Source of the DNA: Welwitschia mirabilis
Lineage: Eukaryota > Gnetophyta > Gnetopsida > Welwitschiales
Length of the DNA: 64,000 nt
NCBI GenBank assembly: GCA_051453625.1
Contig: JBOZIK010000001.1
Coordinates: 190,303,862-190,367,861, forward strand
Reading direction: 5' to 3'
Of this stretch, positions 35,591-47,945 are shown piece by piece. A program made the position numbers and the translations under genes. Position 1 is the stretch's first letter; each line of letters starts with the position of its first letter. The notes below the pieces were generated by a model. That model saw nothing but the letters and a program-made list of their open reading frames with translations, did no database searches and had not been told where the DNA came from.

Positions 35591-35755
35591 TAATAAGGCT
35601 TATAATGCACACCATGGTCATACACCTACAAGAGCATGCAAATCCTAGTGAAACCCTAATGATGTGCTTGCCTTTCAAAGCAATCTCTTGATAGAAGAAG
35701 AAATAAAATTTTCATTAGAGAAAATATTATTAATATTCTTGCTTAATAATTCTCA
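35591..35755 (+). repeat. 3' LTR of the longer copia element (165 bp)
   Basis: Aligns from TAATAAGGCTTATAATGCAC to TTCTCA with the 179-bp array LTRs. It is about 14 bp shorter through an internal deletion and diverged at the first bases. No primer-binding site follows, only an ATAGTTATTATACC stretch. Confidence 0.75.
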
Positions 35756-36245
35756 ATAGTTATTATACCATTACATTATCTAATGATAGAACAAATTATT
35801 GATATTTAGATAAAGCCACTTGATTAAGAAAAGTTCTAATACTTTCAATTCAAGATAGGATTAACTATGAGCTTGTGTAACTCATTTTGTAGTACATATT
35901 AGGCTTTATTTGATTTTTAGAATCACTAAAAAAAATCTATCATGAATCTTAATATGATAGGATGTGTAGGACATGTTTGCCTAATATTATGGGATGTGTA
36001 GTACATTTCTCTAATCTAGCATCACAAGATGTGTAGTACATTTTATTCTTGATTATAAGATGTGTAATATAAAAATCTTATTGCTATGAGATATGTAGGA
36101 AACTCTAACTACTTCTCTGTGAAGTAGTTCCCTCATATGGTGAATCCTTTTGAAGAGGTTTCATTCTAGGCAACATTTCCAAGGTTTTTCTCTAGGTACT
36201 TTAGTTTTCTTAGAAGAGAGTATATTTCCAGATTGAGGGGATAAT
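35756..36245 (+). pseudogene. Second copia 3' end behind the LTR
   Basis: Right after the LTR the sequence resembles the end of RNase H and the 3' UTR again (parallel to 35190-35590). There are four or five GATGTGTAGTACAT-type words at 35960-36100, then GAAGTAGTTCCCTCATATGG, TTTTTCTCTAGGTACTTTAG (36190) and a purine tract GATTGAGGGGATAA at about 36233-36246. A related element's tail lies in tandem. Confidence 0.65.
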
Positions 36246-36399
36246 TGCTTAAGAATTGATAAGTCACATCATAATACTACACTTAAGGTAAAAACAAATT
36301 CCTATTGAAAACATAATTGATTATGCTTACTTAGAAAATTAAGCTCTAAAGTTAAAAATAAGATGTGAAACATTAAAAACACTTTCTAAAATCTTGCTA

Positions 36400-37120
36400 T
36401 TTCTTTTACTTACTTAAGTGCCTTTTGAAATTGTAACTCCTATGATATCTATCATGATTTATTCTAAATCCAAATCAATTTGGTATTCTCTATAGTGTTT
36501 GCATCATTAGGAAATGCAATTTGATCTATGATTAAATGTACTGTACTTTTTCATTTCTGATTTAACTAAGATTACTAGCTATGTAATAGCACATTTTGAA
36601 TTTTCTTTCATATTAATTCCTTAAATTTAGTTTTTTAATGCTTTACTAAGATTTAAATGATTAACATATTATTTTATAACATCTTTCATAATATCCTAAT
36701 ATTTCCTACATTTCACTATAACATGTAACATTTCTATTACTTATACTTTCATTACATTTAAAATATATGGTGGATAGTTTAGTACTTAGTGAATTACATC
36801 TTAATTGGTTAAAATTTACATGATAAGTTATCTCATAAATAGTTATTTATAATTTACAAGAGGATATATTTAATCAAATAAATTTATTTTTTAATTACTT
36901 TCTAGACTATATTTTCATTCAAACCTATCTTTGAGATATTTATTAGTACTTCTAAGCTTTAAAGTTTTTTTTAAGTTCTTATGAGAGAATGAAAATTAAG
37001 ATTTATTATAATAGAATGTCCTAGTTTCTTATATAAAACTACTTCTTATTCCTTAACAGTTATGGCATATCTTCAATTGATCACAATTTATTATAAAAAA
37101 TCAAGATGTAGAAATTTTTT
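36400..37120 (+). repeat. Dispersed 0.7-kb noncoding repeat, copy 1
   Basis: Matches 52295-53040 in the same orientation, with shared blocks such as TTTGCATCA, TAATGCTTTRYTA and GAGAATGAAAATTA. No coding capacity was seen. It may be an LTR fragment of an unidentified element. The rest of 36246-37908 is AT-rich without recognisable features. Confidence 0.6.
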
Positions 37121-37908
37121 AGTGCCATTACTTGGGATTGTAATTAGTGTTTTTTGTATTACCAAGAACCACTTTTTTTTGTAAATTTTTTTCCTTTTTC
37201 TATTATGTAAATATTCCTTTATAAAAATTAAAAAATTATTAATGTTTCTCATAAATCAAAATCATGCAAAGCACACAAACATGGATCTATAAACACATGT
37301 CAAAGATCTATTATATGCGATGTTCTTCTTTTTACATTGTTTTTGTTGTAGAGAGGGTAGGCTTAACTCTTTTATTAAAAGTTTTTAAACCTATTTATGC
37401 ATTTCACTATTAGCAAGTACCTCTGTTTTGTGAACACAAATTTTAAAAATTAATAATTTCTTCTATCAGATACCCTATGCCAAATAGGGTAATGTTTCAT
37501 ACTAAGCTCTAGCTGTTTTTCAAAATACAACATTTCTTAATTCATTCATGCTATCATAACTTCTGCCTATGCCATCGTAATTCTTCTAAGATTCTTTATC
37601 TTTTAAATTATAGATTATTTATTCTAGTAATCTTTATTATTTTACATTAGCCATTTATTATAAAAATCTTGTTAGGGGTGTTGAGTCCTCATGCATCAAT
37701 GGATTAGATCTTCTACAAGTTAATATCATAATAAAATGGTGGATAACTAGAACCCCAACCATTTATAAATGTCTCTAACATTGATTTTTACTAAGAATAT
37801 TTAAAACCTATATTTCATCTAGATAAAACCTAAACTAAAAATTCCATTAATATTCTTATAGTCAAATTGGGTATTGGTGAGACTCTCTTTATGAATTCAG
37901 ATAGTAGG

Positions 37909-39335
37909 AGTTTACATGCAAAAATTAACATTATAAACAAGTTTAATTAATTAATTACACATACAAAAAGATATCAAACTCATTACTTTATCATAAAATG
38001 ATGTCTTTTACCCTTTTGTAATGTTTTCATGAAAATATGAGCTTTCACTTAACATTAGCAGGTCTATTACTGCCTTCTAGAAAACATTAAAAAACTTCAA
38101 CATAGTTTAGCAAATAATGTGAGTGGAACTGGTCAAGACTACTACCATTGTTGCCCTTTTGAGCCAAAACTTTTTAAAACTCATGTTCTTGCATTAATTA
38201 AATAATTTTATTAGTTGAATGATAAATCATATTCAACCTTTAACTTTGATCATACATGGTGGAAGTACAAAACCACATGTCACGGTGACATGTGGCAATA
38301 ACAAAGATGATCATGTGGAAGATACATGACATGGAATTCATTGGCAACATTAATAGCAGTCAAAGAATATGTCATTACCTTGTTTACATAAGAAAACAAA
38401 GAATCTTTCTATGTGGTTACATGACAACAATTATAACTTCCTCCTTATGTAACTACCCTTAAGTAATCCTTCTTATGTAATTGTCCATCTAACATAATCA
38501 CAATAAAGCTCTCCAAGCCTTTCCTCATCTATAAAAGGGCCTTGAGCCCCCATTGTAAGGAAAAATTTTATTGGCTTAATGTGGGAAGTACTTGGAGAGC
38601 CAAAACATCATAGTGTTTTAATCATTTTTCTTGGGTTGAAATGTTCAAGGCTAGTTGAGGAGTCTTTCACCTTCATCTCTCTCTCCATTTGATGTAATGT
38701 TTACTTTTAATTTTAATAAAAGGATTAGCTTCTCATTCTTTCATTATTAATAATCATGCACTTGGTATTAGTAATCTTTAAGTGGAGCTAGATCTTAAGT
38801 AAGATTCATTCTTTTATTGTTAATGCATGATAAAATGGTATTATCAATATTTAAGTGAACTTACTTTATTATCAAGTTTTTTCATTACTAAGTAAGTTAT
38901 TTAAAGTTACTTTTATGATTTTGTAGTTACTATCATTTGATGGATCTTGTGCACTTGAGTTCATACTTTTCATGCTTATGAAAAACTATGAAGTGTTAGG
39001 AGGACTAAATAACTCACTAATATGGTGGATGATATTATTCCTTTATGCCAAGCCTTAACAACTTGATAATTTTAATTTATGTCTTAAAATACAGGAATTA
39101 CTAAAGTAAATGCAAAGTGAAGGATGAATCAGTTAGACCTTAGAGGACTTCCATTTCCTAGTGATGTAAACCAAAGATCAATTTAAATTTTCAACATCTA
39201 ATTTTTTTTTAATTTTGAATTCCATTACAAGTTAAAATAATCTTATATCTTTTGTAAAGTTACCACATATATCCTTGTGAAATAATGATACTAGGTTCTA
39301 CCTAGTTAAATCTAGTTCACTGGTATACACAAACA
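37909..39335 (+). repeat. 5' LTR (1427 bp)
   Basis: Begins about GTTTACATGCAAAAATTAAC and ends GTATACACAAACA, aligned with 43289-44734. A TATAAAAG box lies at 38530-38537. Confidence 0.75.
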
Positions 39336-39340
39336 GATTT

Positions 39341-39357
39341 TAGCAACATTGTCAAGG
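39341..39357 (+). promoter_or_regulatory. Decayed gypsy primer-binding site
   Basis: TAGCAACATTGTCAAGG occupies the place of the TGGCGCCGTTGTCGGGG sequence common after plant gypsy LTRs. Nearly all differences are G-to-A, as expected from decay of methylated CpG/CHG sites. Confidence 0.6.
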
Positions 39358-42300
39358 ATATTGACAAAATAGCTTTTTAAGAGTACATGGTTTTCTTCTT
39401 GCAATTTAGTTAGTTTTTATTTTTCGAGAGGTGGTTACTAGTCCATTTCTAGTGATACTAAACTAGTCCTTTTCTTTTTCATTTATGTGTTTTCTTTCCT
39501 TTCTAGTGATGGATACTAGTTCTCTTTCTAGTAAAATCCAAAGCAATTGATTTCTTTTTGAATTTTATTTAGTTTTTTATTTTAATCTGAAACTTATTTG
39601 CATACCTCATATTTTCTATTATAGGTTTAATGACTTTCCTATAGGTGCAGCCAAAACTGAGATTAACAAAATGAAAAAAACTAAATCTTAACTCTAACAT
39701 ATTTTTTTATGTGTTTTGTGTTCTATTATTTCCTATAAATTTTTGTAATTTTTTCAATTCTGTTCATTTTCATCTTTGTTAAAAAAATTTAAAATTAAAA
39801 ACATTTAGGATTTATTTTCCTAGGTTGAATTTAGTTCATTATAATCAATTTAGGTTTCTATTAAAATTTTTTTAACCCTGCAACCCAAAACCTTTTATAC
39901 TAAATTGAACATAAACTCTATAATTTCTGGAAGTGTTCCTCCCCAACCCGTTGATGTCACTACCTTCCCTAACTGATACCTTTAGCATTTCTATTCAAAA
40001 TCCACTATAACTTTAACTCTATCCTTAATTACTCTCTCCCTTTTTAGATATTAGGCTTCCTTTAAAATTGTAAACAATTAGAAAAATGTGAACTTTTACT
40101 CAAAATCATAGCTCATTTCCTAAAACTTAGCAATGAGTTGGGCATCTAACCTATTTAAAACACCTTATGAATAACAAAATGTCTACCCCTTCAATTTTCA
40201 GAAAGATGATCGATCTAAATTAACTATAGGAGATTTCATTCAATCTAAACAAGCTCTAGGAGACTACCTTTAATGTAATTCATACCATCTATAAGCCCTA
40301 AATACTATTAATACTAGATAGAACTTTAAAGAGTATCTTCAACTCCATTTATACTTAAATCAACCTCCTTGTAATGTTGAATTTTAAAATCTATACATCA
40401 AATAATAGGAATTTGATTTCATATCTTCCATTACCCCTCACAATCCTTATCCTTCATCCTCCTATTCATATTCATCATTCTAGTCCTTATCCTTTATCTT
40501 CTTTTTAATATCCTTCATCATTTGATTAACATCCATCATCTTCCTACACCCAACAAACCGCTTCACCTTCCTTCGAAGATATCTTTTAAAGATTCTTAAA
40601 AGGTGTTNNNNNNNNNNNNNNNNNNNNNNNNNNNNNNNNNNNNNNNNNNNNNNNNNNNNNNNNNNNNNNNNNNNNNNNNNNNNNNNNNNNNNNNNNNNNN
40701 NNNNNNNTTTGATTAACATCCATCATCTTCCTACACCCAACACACCGCTTCACCTTCCTTCGAAGATATCTTTTAAAGATTCTTAAAAGGTGTTACCTAA
40801 ATAACTTTCAACATGTGTCAATCTCCTTTACATTTTTTGGGAGAAACCACTAATGAGACTATGAAGATCTTAAGTAACTTATTACATGCTCACTGAGATA
40901 ATGCTCAAATCCTTTGATCTCTTAACAAATAACAATAAGAAAAAAAACCTTCTTATATTCCATGAACCTAAGGACCTTAAAAACTTTGAAGGAATTAATG
41001 ATAATAAAATTAATAACACCCAAGCTATATCCCTTAGAAATGAAGAAGAGACCTAAAAGAAACCCATAAAGAAACTAACAACGATATCTAAGAAGATCTT
41101 GAGTTTTAAAATGCCTTAAAGAGTGAATAATTATGTTCATATAGGCTATACTTTAGAGTTAGAGTAGATACATCTGATGATGAGAAATTAGTATTAAGTG
41201 AGTAGTCATGTGAGGGAGAGTAAAAATTAGAAATATAAATAATAAAGACTAACTTAAAAAACAACACCAATGAGGAACACATTGGACCATAATTATCATT
41301 GATTATGTAACATCATGAGGAATAATCCCCTAGCAACATTAATAAAGAGGAAAACATTAGCCAAGATTCCATTCATGATCCACCCTATGAAGAGCCTTTA
41401 TTGTTTTCCTTAACAATTTCTTGAATCAATAATATCAATTTTATCTTTTGCTTCCATGTAAGACTCACACATTAATGAAGAAGATAAACATCTTTACCTT
41501 TAAAACCATATTCTGATACTCTTTTGAATGTTTATTTACTTTCTCTGATGGTTTTTAACTCATCTTTTTTTTCACCTTAAAATGATGTCTTGCATGAGTT
41601 GTTGAACAAATAAAAATAGACTAAAGATGGAAAATTCTTTATTTTGAATGTATTAATCTTACTATTAGTGTTAATGTTTTTCCAATGGATTCATATATAA
41701 TATCTATAAAGTTTTTGTCTCATCTTTGAATGCCTTAAATAATATTAAAACATCATCTAGCCTTGGCCTTTATTATTCTAAACCTTCACACATGCATTAC
41801 CTTAGAAAACCCCTTATAGAATTTTTAGGTTCTTTGCATTCTTTTAAATTAGAATTTACATTTAGAGTAGATTTCCCTTTCAGCCTAGATTTAGGATTGA
41901 AAAATTAAAAATGATAAAAACATTTGTTCTTGATGCTCTTTCTCATCTTAAACCACCTAAGCACAGCCACCTATATAATCATTGTCTTAAATATTTTCAG
42001 TTAGGAAATCCAAAATTCCATCCACAACATCTATTAAACCATCGTCATCTCAAACTCCATTACCCATACTTTCCACTTTTGTTGGTTCTAATTCACCAAT
42101 CACACTTTCTTTTCATTCATTTACGAGTTTCTAAAATTAGATAATCCTGGTTAATGACCCTTACCAAAATAAACTCTTAATAAGTGATAACCCTGTCTTT
42201 ATGAATTAGGTAGAATTTTACTTATATTTTTCAAGAAAAGGTTTTTCCTATTTTCAAGTCAACTTGTTAAGGATAGTTTCACTTAAGATCTCCTAATTGG

Positions 42301-43288
42301 AAAAAGTGGATGAACTAAGGCAGGATCTAACTTTCATGCTATGTTAATTATTTTTAAAGCATTTTATAGGGATAAGATTTATCTTAATTAGGCTAATGAG
42401 CTAATGATCTCTTCATGAGATGAGTAACTTAAAAAAACAAGAATAATCTCCTCTATAAAAAGCACATTATCTAATGACTAGTTAAAAATTGGGTTTAGTA
42501 AACTACATTAAGGCTATGAACACTAGCTAATAATGCAACTCTAATGATTTATTTTATGACACATTTAAGTACGTCAAGGCTATAAACGCTTGCTAGCAAT
42601 GCAGAAAGAAGATGTTATAATATTGGATGTCCAATTTAACCTAAAATCTTGAAATAAGAAATAAAGTATGATTGTTAAAAAGGTAAAACTTGGAATGAAA
42701 AATGTAAAATTAGAAGATTCCTTTATTTTCATTTTTCTTAACTTATGTACTTGAAGATTTGTTTAACTAATTTTTGATTGCTTATAAGTTTACTTAGAAG
42801 ATATCTCATTTGTTTGCAATGTGACACATTTTAAATTTATAATAAAATTTGAAAAAATTTTAATAAATGAGGCCATTAATATAGGTAGTTTATCTTTTAA
42901 ATTTGTGGATGATGCATTTTCCATTAGGTTTTTTTAGTTTTTCCTTAGATTGCATTGTGGTTTTCCCTAAATACTTACATTAAAAATTATTTATTAGCCT
43001 TTTGTTTAAAAAACCATGTAATGTCATTAACTTCTTATCAAAAGTTTTGCTTCAAATTTTCCTTTTTTTTAACTTTAAGAATAAAGTTTAATTTTGGTTA
43101 GAAGGTATGACATCCATTTTTATAAAATTTTTTCAATTTTAATGCCTTATTTATTGGAAATTGATCAAAACTTTTTAAAAATGTCGCATCCTTTTCTTAC
43201 TTGCCATTTACTTATACAAATTTTCTATGTTCACCATTTCTTTATCAATGTTTTGCTAAGAAACTAGTAAAAGTCTAGTTAAGAAGTG
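39358..43288 (+). other. Unrecognised interior of the 37909-44734 element
   Basis: AT-rich, with a region rich in TTTCTAGTGATxxTA words at 39430-39530. Short plus-strand readings at 41726-41908 and 41911-42144 (60 and 77 aa, proline/histidine/leucine-rich) match no family I recognise. A 100-N gap at 40608-40707 is flanked by an approximately 80-bp unmerged overlap. Nothing else is supported. Confidence 0.5.
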
Positions 43289-44734
43289 TGTTTACATGCA
43301 AAAATTAACATTATAAACAATTATAATTAATTAATTTTACATAATAAAAGATATTAAACTCATCACATTATCATAAAATGATGTCTTTTACCTTTTTTAT
43401 AATGTTTTCATGAAAATATGAGTGTTTCCTTAACATTAGCAGGTCTATTGTTGCCTTTTGGAGAACATTGCAAAACTTGAACACAGTTTAACAAACAATG
43501 CCAATGCCACTAGCCATGACCACTAGCCTGCCAGTCTTTTAAGTTAAAACTTGTCAAAACTCATGTTTCTACATTTAACGTAGGGGGTTTATCACTTTGC
43601 ACTTGTGGGCTTAGCCTTATGATTGATCATATTCAACTTTTAACTCTAACAACATGCAGCAAAAGTATAAAATGATCGTACTATCATATGGTAACAATGA
43701 AGATGATTATATGGAAGACACATGACATGATGTCTATTGGTAGTGTTAGTAGTAGTCAAAGGATATGTTATCACTGTGTTTGCATAATAAGATAAAGAAT
43801 CTTTCTTTGTGGCTACATGCCAAAAATTGTAACTTCCTCCTTATGTAACCACCCTTAAGTAATCCCCCTTATGTAACTGCCCATCTAATGTAATCATGAT
43901 AAAGCTATTCAAGGCTTTCCTCATCTATAAAAAGGCCTTAAACCCCCATTGTAAGGGTTCTTTTGGTTGGATTAACATGGGAAAGACTTGAACTGCAAGG
44001 ATGTCATGGTGTTCTAATCATCTTTCTGAAGGGAAATATGTCTCAAGTCTCGTTAAAGAGTCTTTTACCTTCACCTCTCTCTCCATTTAATATAATGTAT
44101 ACTTTACTTTTATTAAAAGGATTAGATTTTCATTCTTACGTTATTAATGGTTATTCACTTACTATTAGTAATCTTTAGGTATAGCTAGTTCTTAAGTGGG
44201 ATTCATTCTTTTATTATTAATGCACAGTAAAATGGTATTATTAATCTTTAGGTGAACTTACTTCATTATCAATTTCTTTTATTAATGAGTGAGTTATTTA
44301 AGGTTACTTTTTATGCTTTTGTAGTTGTTATTGTTTGATGGATCTTGTGCACTTCACTCCATACTTTTCATGCTTATGAAGGACTACAAAGTATCAGGAG
44401 AACTGAATAACTCATTAACACTTAATGAATGAGATTATTTTTTCATGTCAAGCCTTAACAACTTGATAATTTTAATTTATGTTTTAGGATATACAAATAA
44501 CTAGAGTAAAGTTGAAGCGAAGGATGAATCAGATAGACCTTTGTGTGCTTTAGTTCCCTTTCAACATCGACCAAAGATTAAGTTAAATTATTAACATTTG
44601 ATTTTATTTTATTTTAAGTTCCATTTGAAGTTGAAATAGTCTTAAATCTTTTGTAAAGTTACCATATATACCCCTATGGAGGAATGATACTAGGTTCTAT
44701 CTAGTTAAATCTGGTTTAGTAGTATACATCAACA
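43289..44734 (+). repeat. 3' LTR (1446 bp)
   Basis: TGTTTACATGCA to TACATCAACA, preceded by a purine-rich AAGAAG. A TATAAAAAGG box lies at 43926. The ORF at 43963-44178 lies inside it. Confidence 0.75.
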
Positions 44735-45369
44735 AGAAGTTAAATAAAGTGAATAAGGATTAGTTGATAGAGTTATCTAGTGCATACATGGAGAAGCCAC
44801 TCTTTCTCTTTCATGAAGGGCCCACATCCATTTCTAATACAAATAGACATAGTATTCATCAATCATCACCTACAAAAACTTTAAAAGCACTATGCTAATC
44901 TTAGTATTTAGCTACAACTTCTTATATGGTTTTATCCTTACATGTATAGAAGTAAAGTAAAGTCACTTGCTATTAGTTTATTCTTAAAATTTCATAACTT
45001 AGATTATGATGATTTCTATGAATACCTAAAAGAATCTAAAGCCTTAATTTTAACTATAGGAGATTAAGGTAAAGTAGCTATGGTAAAATTTTTTAATTAT
45101 AGAGATCAAGATGAAGTAGCTATGGTGAAATGCTTTGCCTTTTAAAAACTTAACTACATAATTTAAGACCTTGTTCTAGGAGAACATGAAGATAATTTAG
45201 GATAATACTTACTATTCCTTAATCTCCACATGAGTAATGGACCTCGCTAAGACTATGGCATGGCTCCTTACCCACTTCTTAATCCGTTTTTATTTTCTTT
45301 CAAGTGCATTTATGCTGTTCGAACAACCTAGTTGAGTCCCATAATTACAACTTAATCCACTAACTAAAT

Positions 45370-47560
45370 CTAGAAATACATGATTTCTTAAAAAGATACT
45401 TCCTATCATACAAAACCAATTAACTTAGAAAAAAAATTACAGACTTTTAGGAAGAAGACAAAGAATCTTTACACAAGGCATTTGAGTATTTTAGAGACCT
45501 ATTAGAAAGAATGTCCACAACATTACTTTGAGGCTTAAAAATTATTAAATGTTTTTTTTTAAATAATAAGTACATAAAGAAAGAAACTAACAAAAATCAT
45601 AAATGGTCAAAAGTTCACATCTAAAGATCTATATGAGGCATTAAAAACTTTGAAGAACATAATTAAGAGCTCTAAAAATTTGGTAATATGTTCTAAAATC
45701 ATTAAAGTAGCTAAACAATATTCCAAATCCATAAGATAAAAAATATTTAACCTAGATGAGGAAATATTCTTATTTAAAAAATTAGATAAAATCACTAAGA
45801 GGTTAGATAGTCTTGAGATATCTAAGTCTAAAGTAATTAATAGTAGAGCTACATGTGATATAAGTACTTATGATGAATATGAAGCTAATAAGTGTTCCTC
45901 TACAAAGAAGTAGTAATTGAATAAGTGAATATTATACACACTAAGAGGGCCTTTTCAAGACAAAACTAATATACAAAATAGTAACCATCAATTCTCTTAG
46001 ACACTCTTACAACTCAAATTAAAAAAAAAAAAAACTACCTTGACTTCTCATACAAGACCCCACAATATGAAACGTCTACTTTAAAATTCCCTAGTTAATC
46101 TTATAACAGATCGTTATAGGATATTATAAAATAATTTAAAAAGATCTAGTTGGATATGACTAATGAATAAAATAAAATTAACAATAAAAAAATCTCAAAC
46201 TCTTCAATATTTAGAATAAGAATAAACAAACTCTCTCAAATTACAACTCACATATTAACCATACTTAAGGTGAGAAACAAAGGTAAGCTTCCATCCCAAA
46301 CACTATTAACATTATTAAATAACAAGAATAAGTAAAGGGAGTTAATGATATTTCACTTAGAAGTGGTACCCATATAAATGAACATCTCTAGCTACCTATG
46401 GAGTACCCTTCTACATATAATCCCCTNNNNNNNNNNNNNNNNNNNNNNNNNNNNNNNNNNNNNNNNNNNNNNNNNNNNNNNNNNNNNNNNNNNNNNNNNN
46501 NNNNNNNNNNNNNNNNNNNNNNNNNNCTTCTACATATAATCCACTGCTTCGAACTACACTTGAATTTGAAAATGATAAAGTAAATGACATAAAGAGATTT
46601 AATCATGAGGAGTTATTAAATTTCTATTTTCTAAATGCTTTAAATCATTAGCAAAGAAAAAACTTATATGAGAATACCTACAATCTTTAAGAAGTGAAAA
46701 TAAACATTCCACTCTTGGATGTGATAAAAAATGCCCCATATTATGCTAAGTTTCTTAAAAAGACATGTTCATAGAAAAGAGCAAAATGAATATTAAGAAA
46801 AGTGCATTTCTAGTCAAACTAGTAAGTGTCATAGCTCAAAATAAACTTCCATAAAAGTTTAGAAATCCTAATTTTCCAACAAATCCATGTGTCATAAGAA
46901 ACAAAAGGACAAACAAATCCTTATTAGACTTAAAAGCTAGTGTGAACCTAATGCCTTCTTTATTGTGTGAGGAACTAGGATTGGAAGGACTAAAGAAGAC
47001 TAGAATAACCTAGGATATCCTTGACACTAGTTGACCACTAAACAAAAATTTCCAAATGAATAGTAGAAAATATTTTGGTGTAAGTCGATAAGTTTTACCG
47101 CCCAAGGAAATCATGTAGTTTTATATATGAAAGATAATGCAATAACATTTTACCTTCTCTTAAGAAGACCTTTCCTAGCCACTTGTAATACTCAAATTAT
47201 TTATAGAGATGGACTAGTAAAAATGTTATTTTGAAATATGGATATAAGGTTATAGTTTCTAACCCAACAAAAAAAAAAATAGATGGTTTAGATTACTTAG
47301 ATTTACTTGACACCAATGAAGATGAAATTCTTAAATCTATATCATCCTTTAAAAATCACCTTCTATTCAAACATCATAAAAAACTAGCATCTAACCTTTA
47401 AAGAAATTCCATCTATGAGATATTCAAAACTTTACCATGTGAATTACAAGAACAACCTTCTAGTGAAGAGTGCATGAATAGTGTTAAGTGTTAAATCTAA
47501 ACCTTTTTTGAAAGGCCTAAAATATGCATGTTTGGAAGATGATACACTCAATCATATAGT
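45370..47560 (+). pseudogene. Athila-like gypsy gag and protease remnant
   Basis: A gag reading with EEDKESLHKAFEYFRDLLER (45433-45492) is the retrotrans_gag signature, followed by a C-terminal coiled stretch around 45760-45860. Aspartic protease is read at about 46920-47010 (KASVNLMPSLLCEELGL, the catalytic DLGAS position degraded to LKAS). The region RRPFLATCNTQIIYRDGLVKM lies at about 47160-47230. A reading at about 47500-47530, with KGLKYACL, resembles the segment just before RT. A 100-N gap at 46427-46526 is flanked by an unmerged overlap. Many stops. Most of pol is absent beyond 47560. Confidence 0.78.
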
Positions 47561-47679
47561 AGTTATGAAGTAATAATTAAAATTCATTCCTTCTTTATGC
47601 GTACTTGGCTACTTATATAATTTTTACTAGAATGCCACACTACTAAATCATATTATAAAAATGTTACAATGATAAGCAC

Positions 47680-47945
47680 ATCTTTAAGAAATCCTTTAAA
47701 CATAATAATCTAGTCTTATTATATGATTTAAGACTTCATAAATTTCATAGTAAACTTGTATCTAAGTAGACTAGACCTTTTCAAGTTTTAGAAGTGTTCT
47801 AAGTATTAAAAGTAATTTCTCATGGTGTTGTCACACTATTAACTCTTAAGGATAATGGTCCTTTAAGAGTTAATGATTAAAGACTAAAATATTTTTATAA
47901 ATGTATACCTATGAGTCATTACTTTAATCTTATTCTCTTAGCCTA
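47680..47945 (+). pseudogene. Athila-like integrase C-terminus
   Basis: VLLYDLRLHKFHSKL (47715-47758), TRPFQVLEVF (47776-47805), then LTLKDNGPLRVND (47840-47878) and LKYFYK match the C-terminal end of Athila-type integrase. It lies only about 120 bp after the pre-RT region, so RT, RNase H and most of integrase were deleted. Confidence 0.72.

Larger units (their letters stand above)
16300..35755 (+). mobile_element. Longer Ty1/copia element of the array family, interrupted by a nested element
   Basis: 5' LTR 16300-16478; primer-binding site 16484-16495; leader to 18819; gag start at 18820; nested insertion 18863-31121; then gag, protease, integrase, RT, RNase H, a 3' UTR with short repeats, a purine-rich tract AAAGGAGAAA (35580-35589) and a 3' LTR at 35591-35755. 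Without the insertion the element would be about 7.2 kb. It differs from array units in keeping RT and RNase H, in having one leader block instead of two, and in lacking the 24-bp integrase duplication. Flanks do not show a matching 5-bp target duplication, as expected if its left LTR is shared with the array. Confidence 0.75.
37909..44734 (+). mobile_element. Ty3/gypsy-type LTR retrotransposon remnant
   Basis: Two homologous LTRs (37909-39335 and 43289-44734) in direct orientation enclose about 3.95 kb. A heavily decayed gypsy-type primer-binding site follows the 5' LTR. The interior has no clearly recognisable gag or pol, so it is a short or non-autonomous derivative or is very degraded. 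No matching 5-bp target duplication was found (GTAGG left, AGAAG right). Confidence 0.72.
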
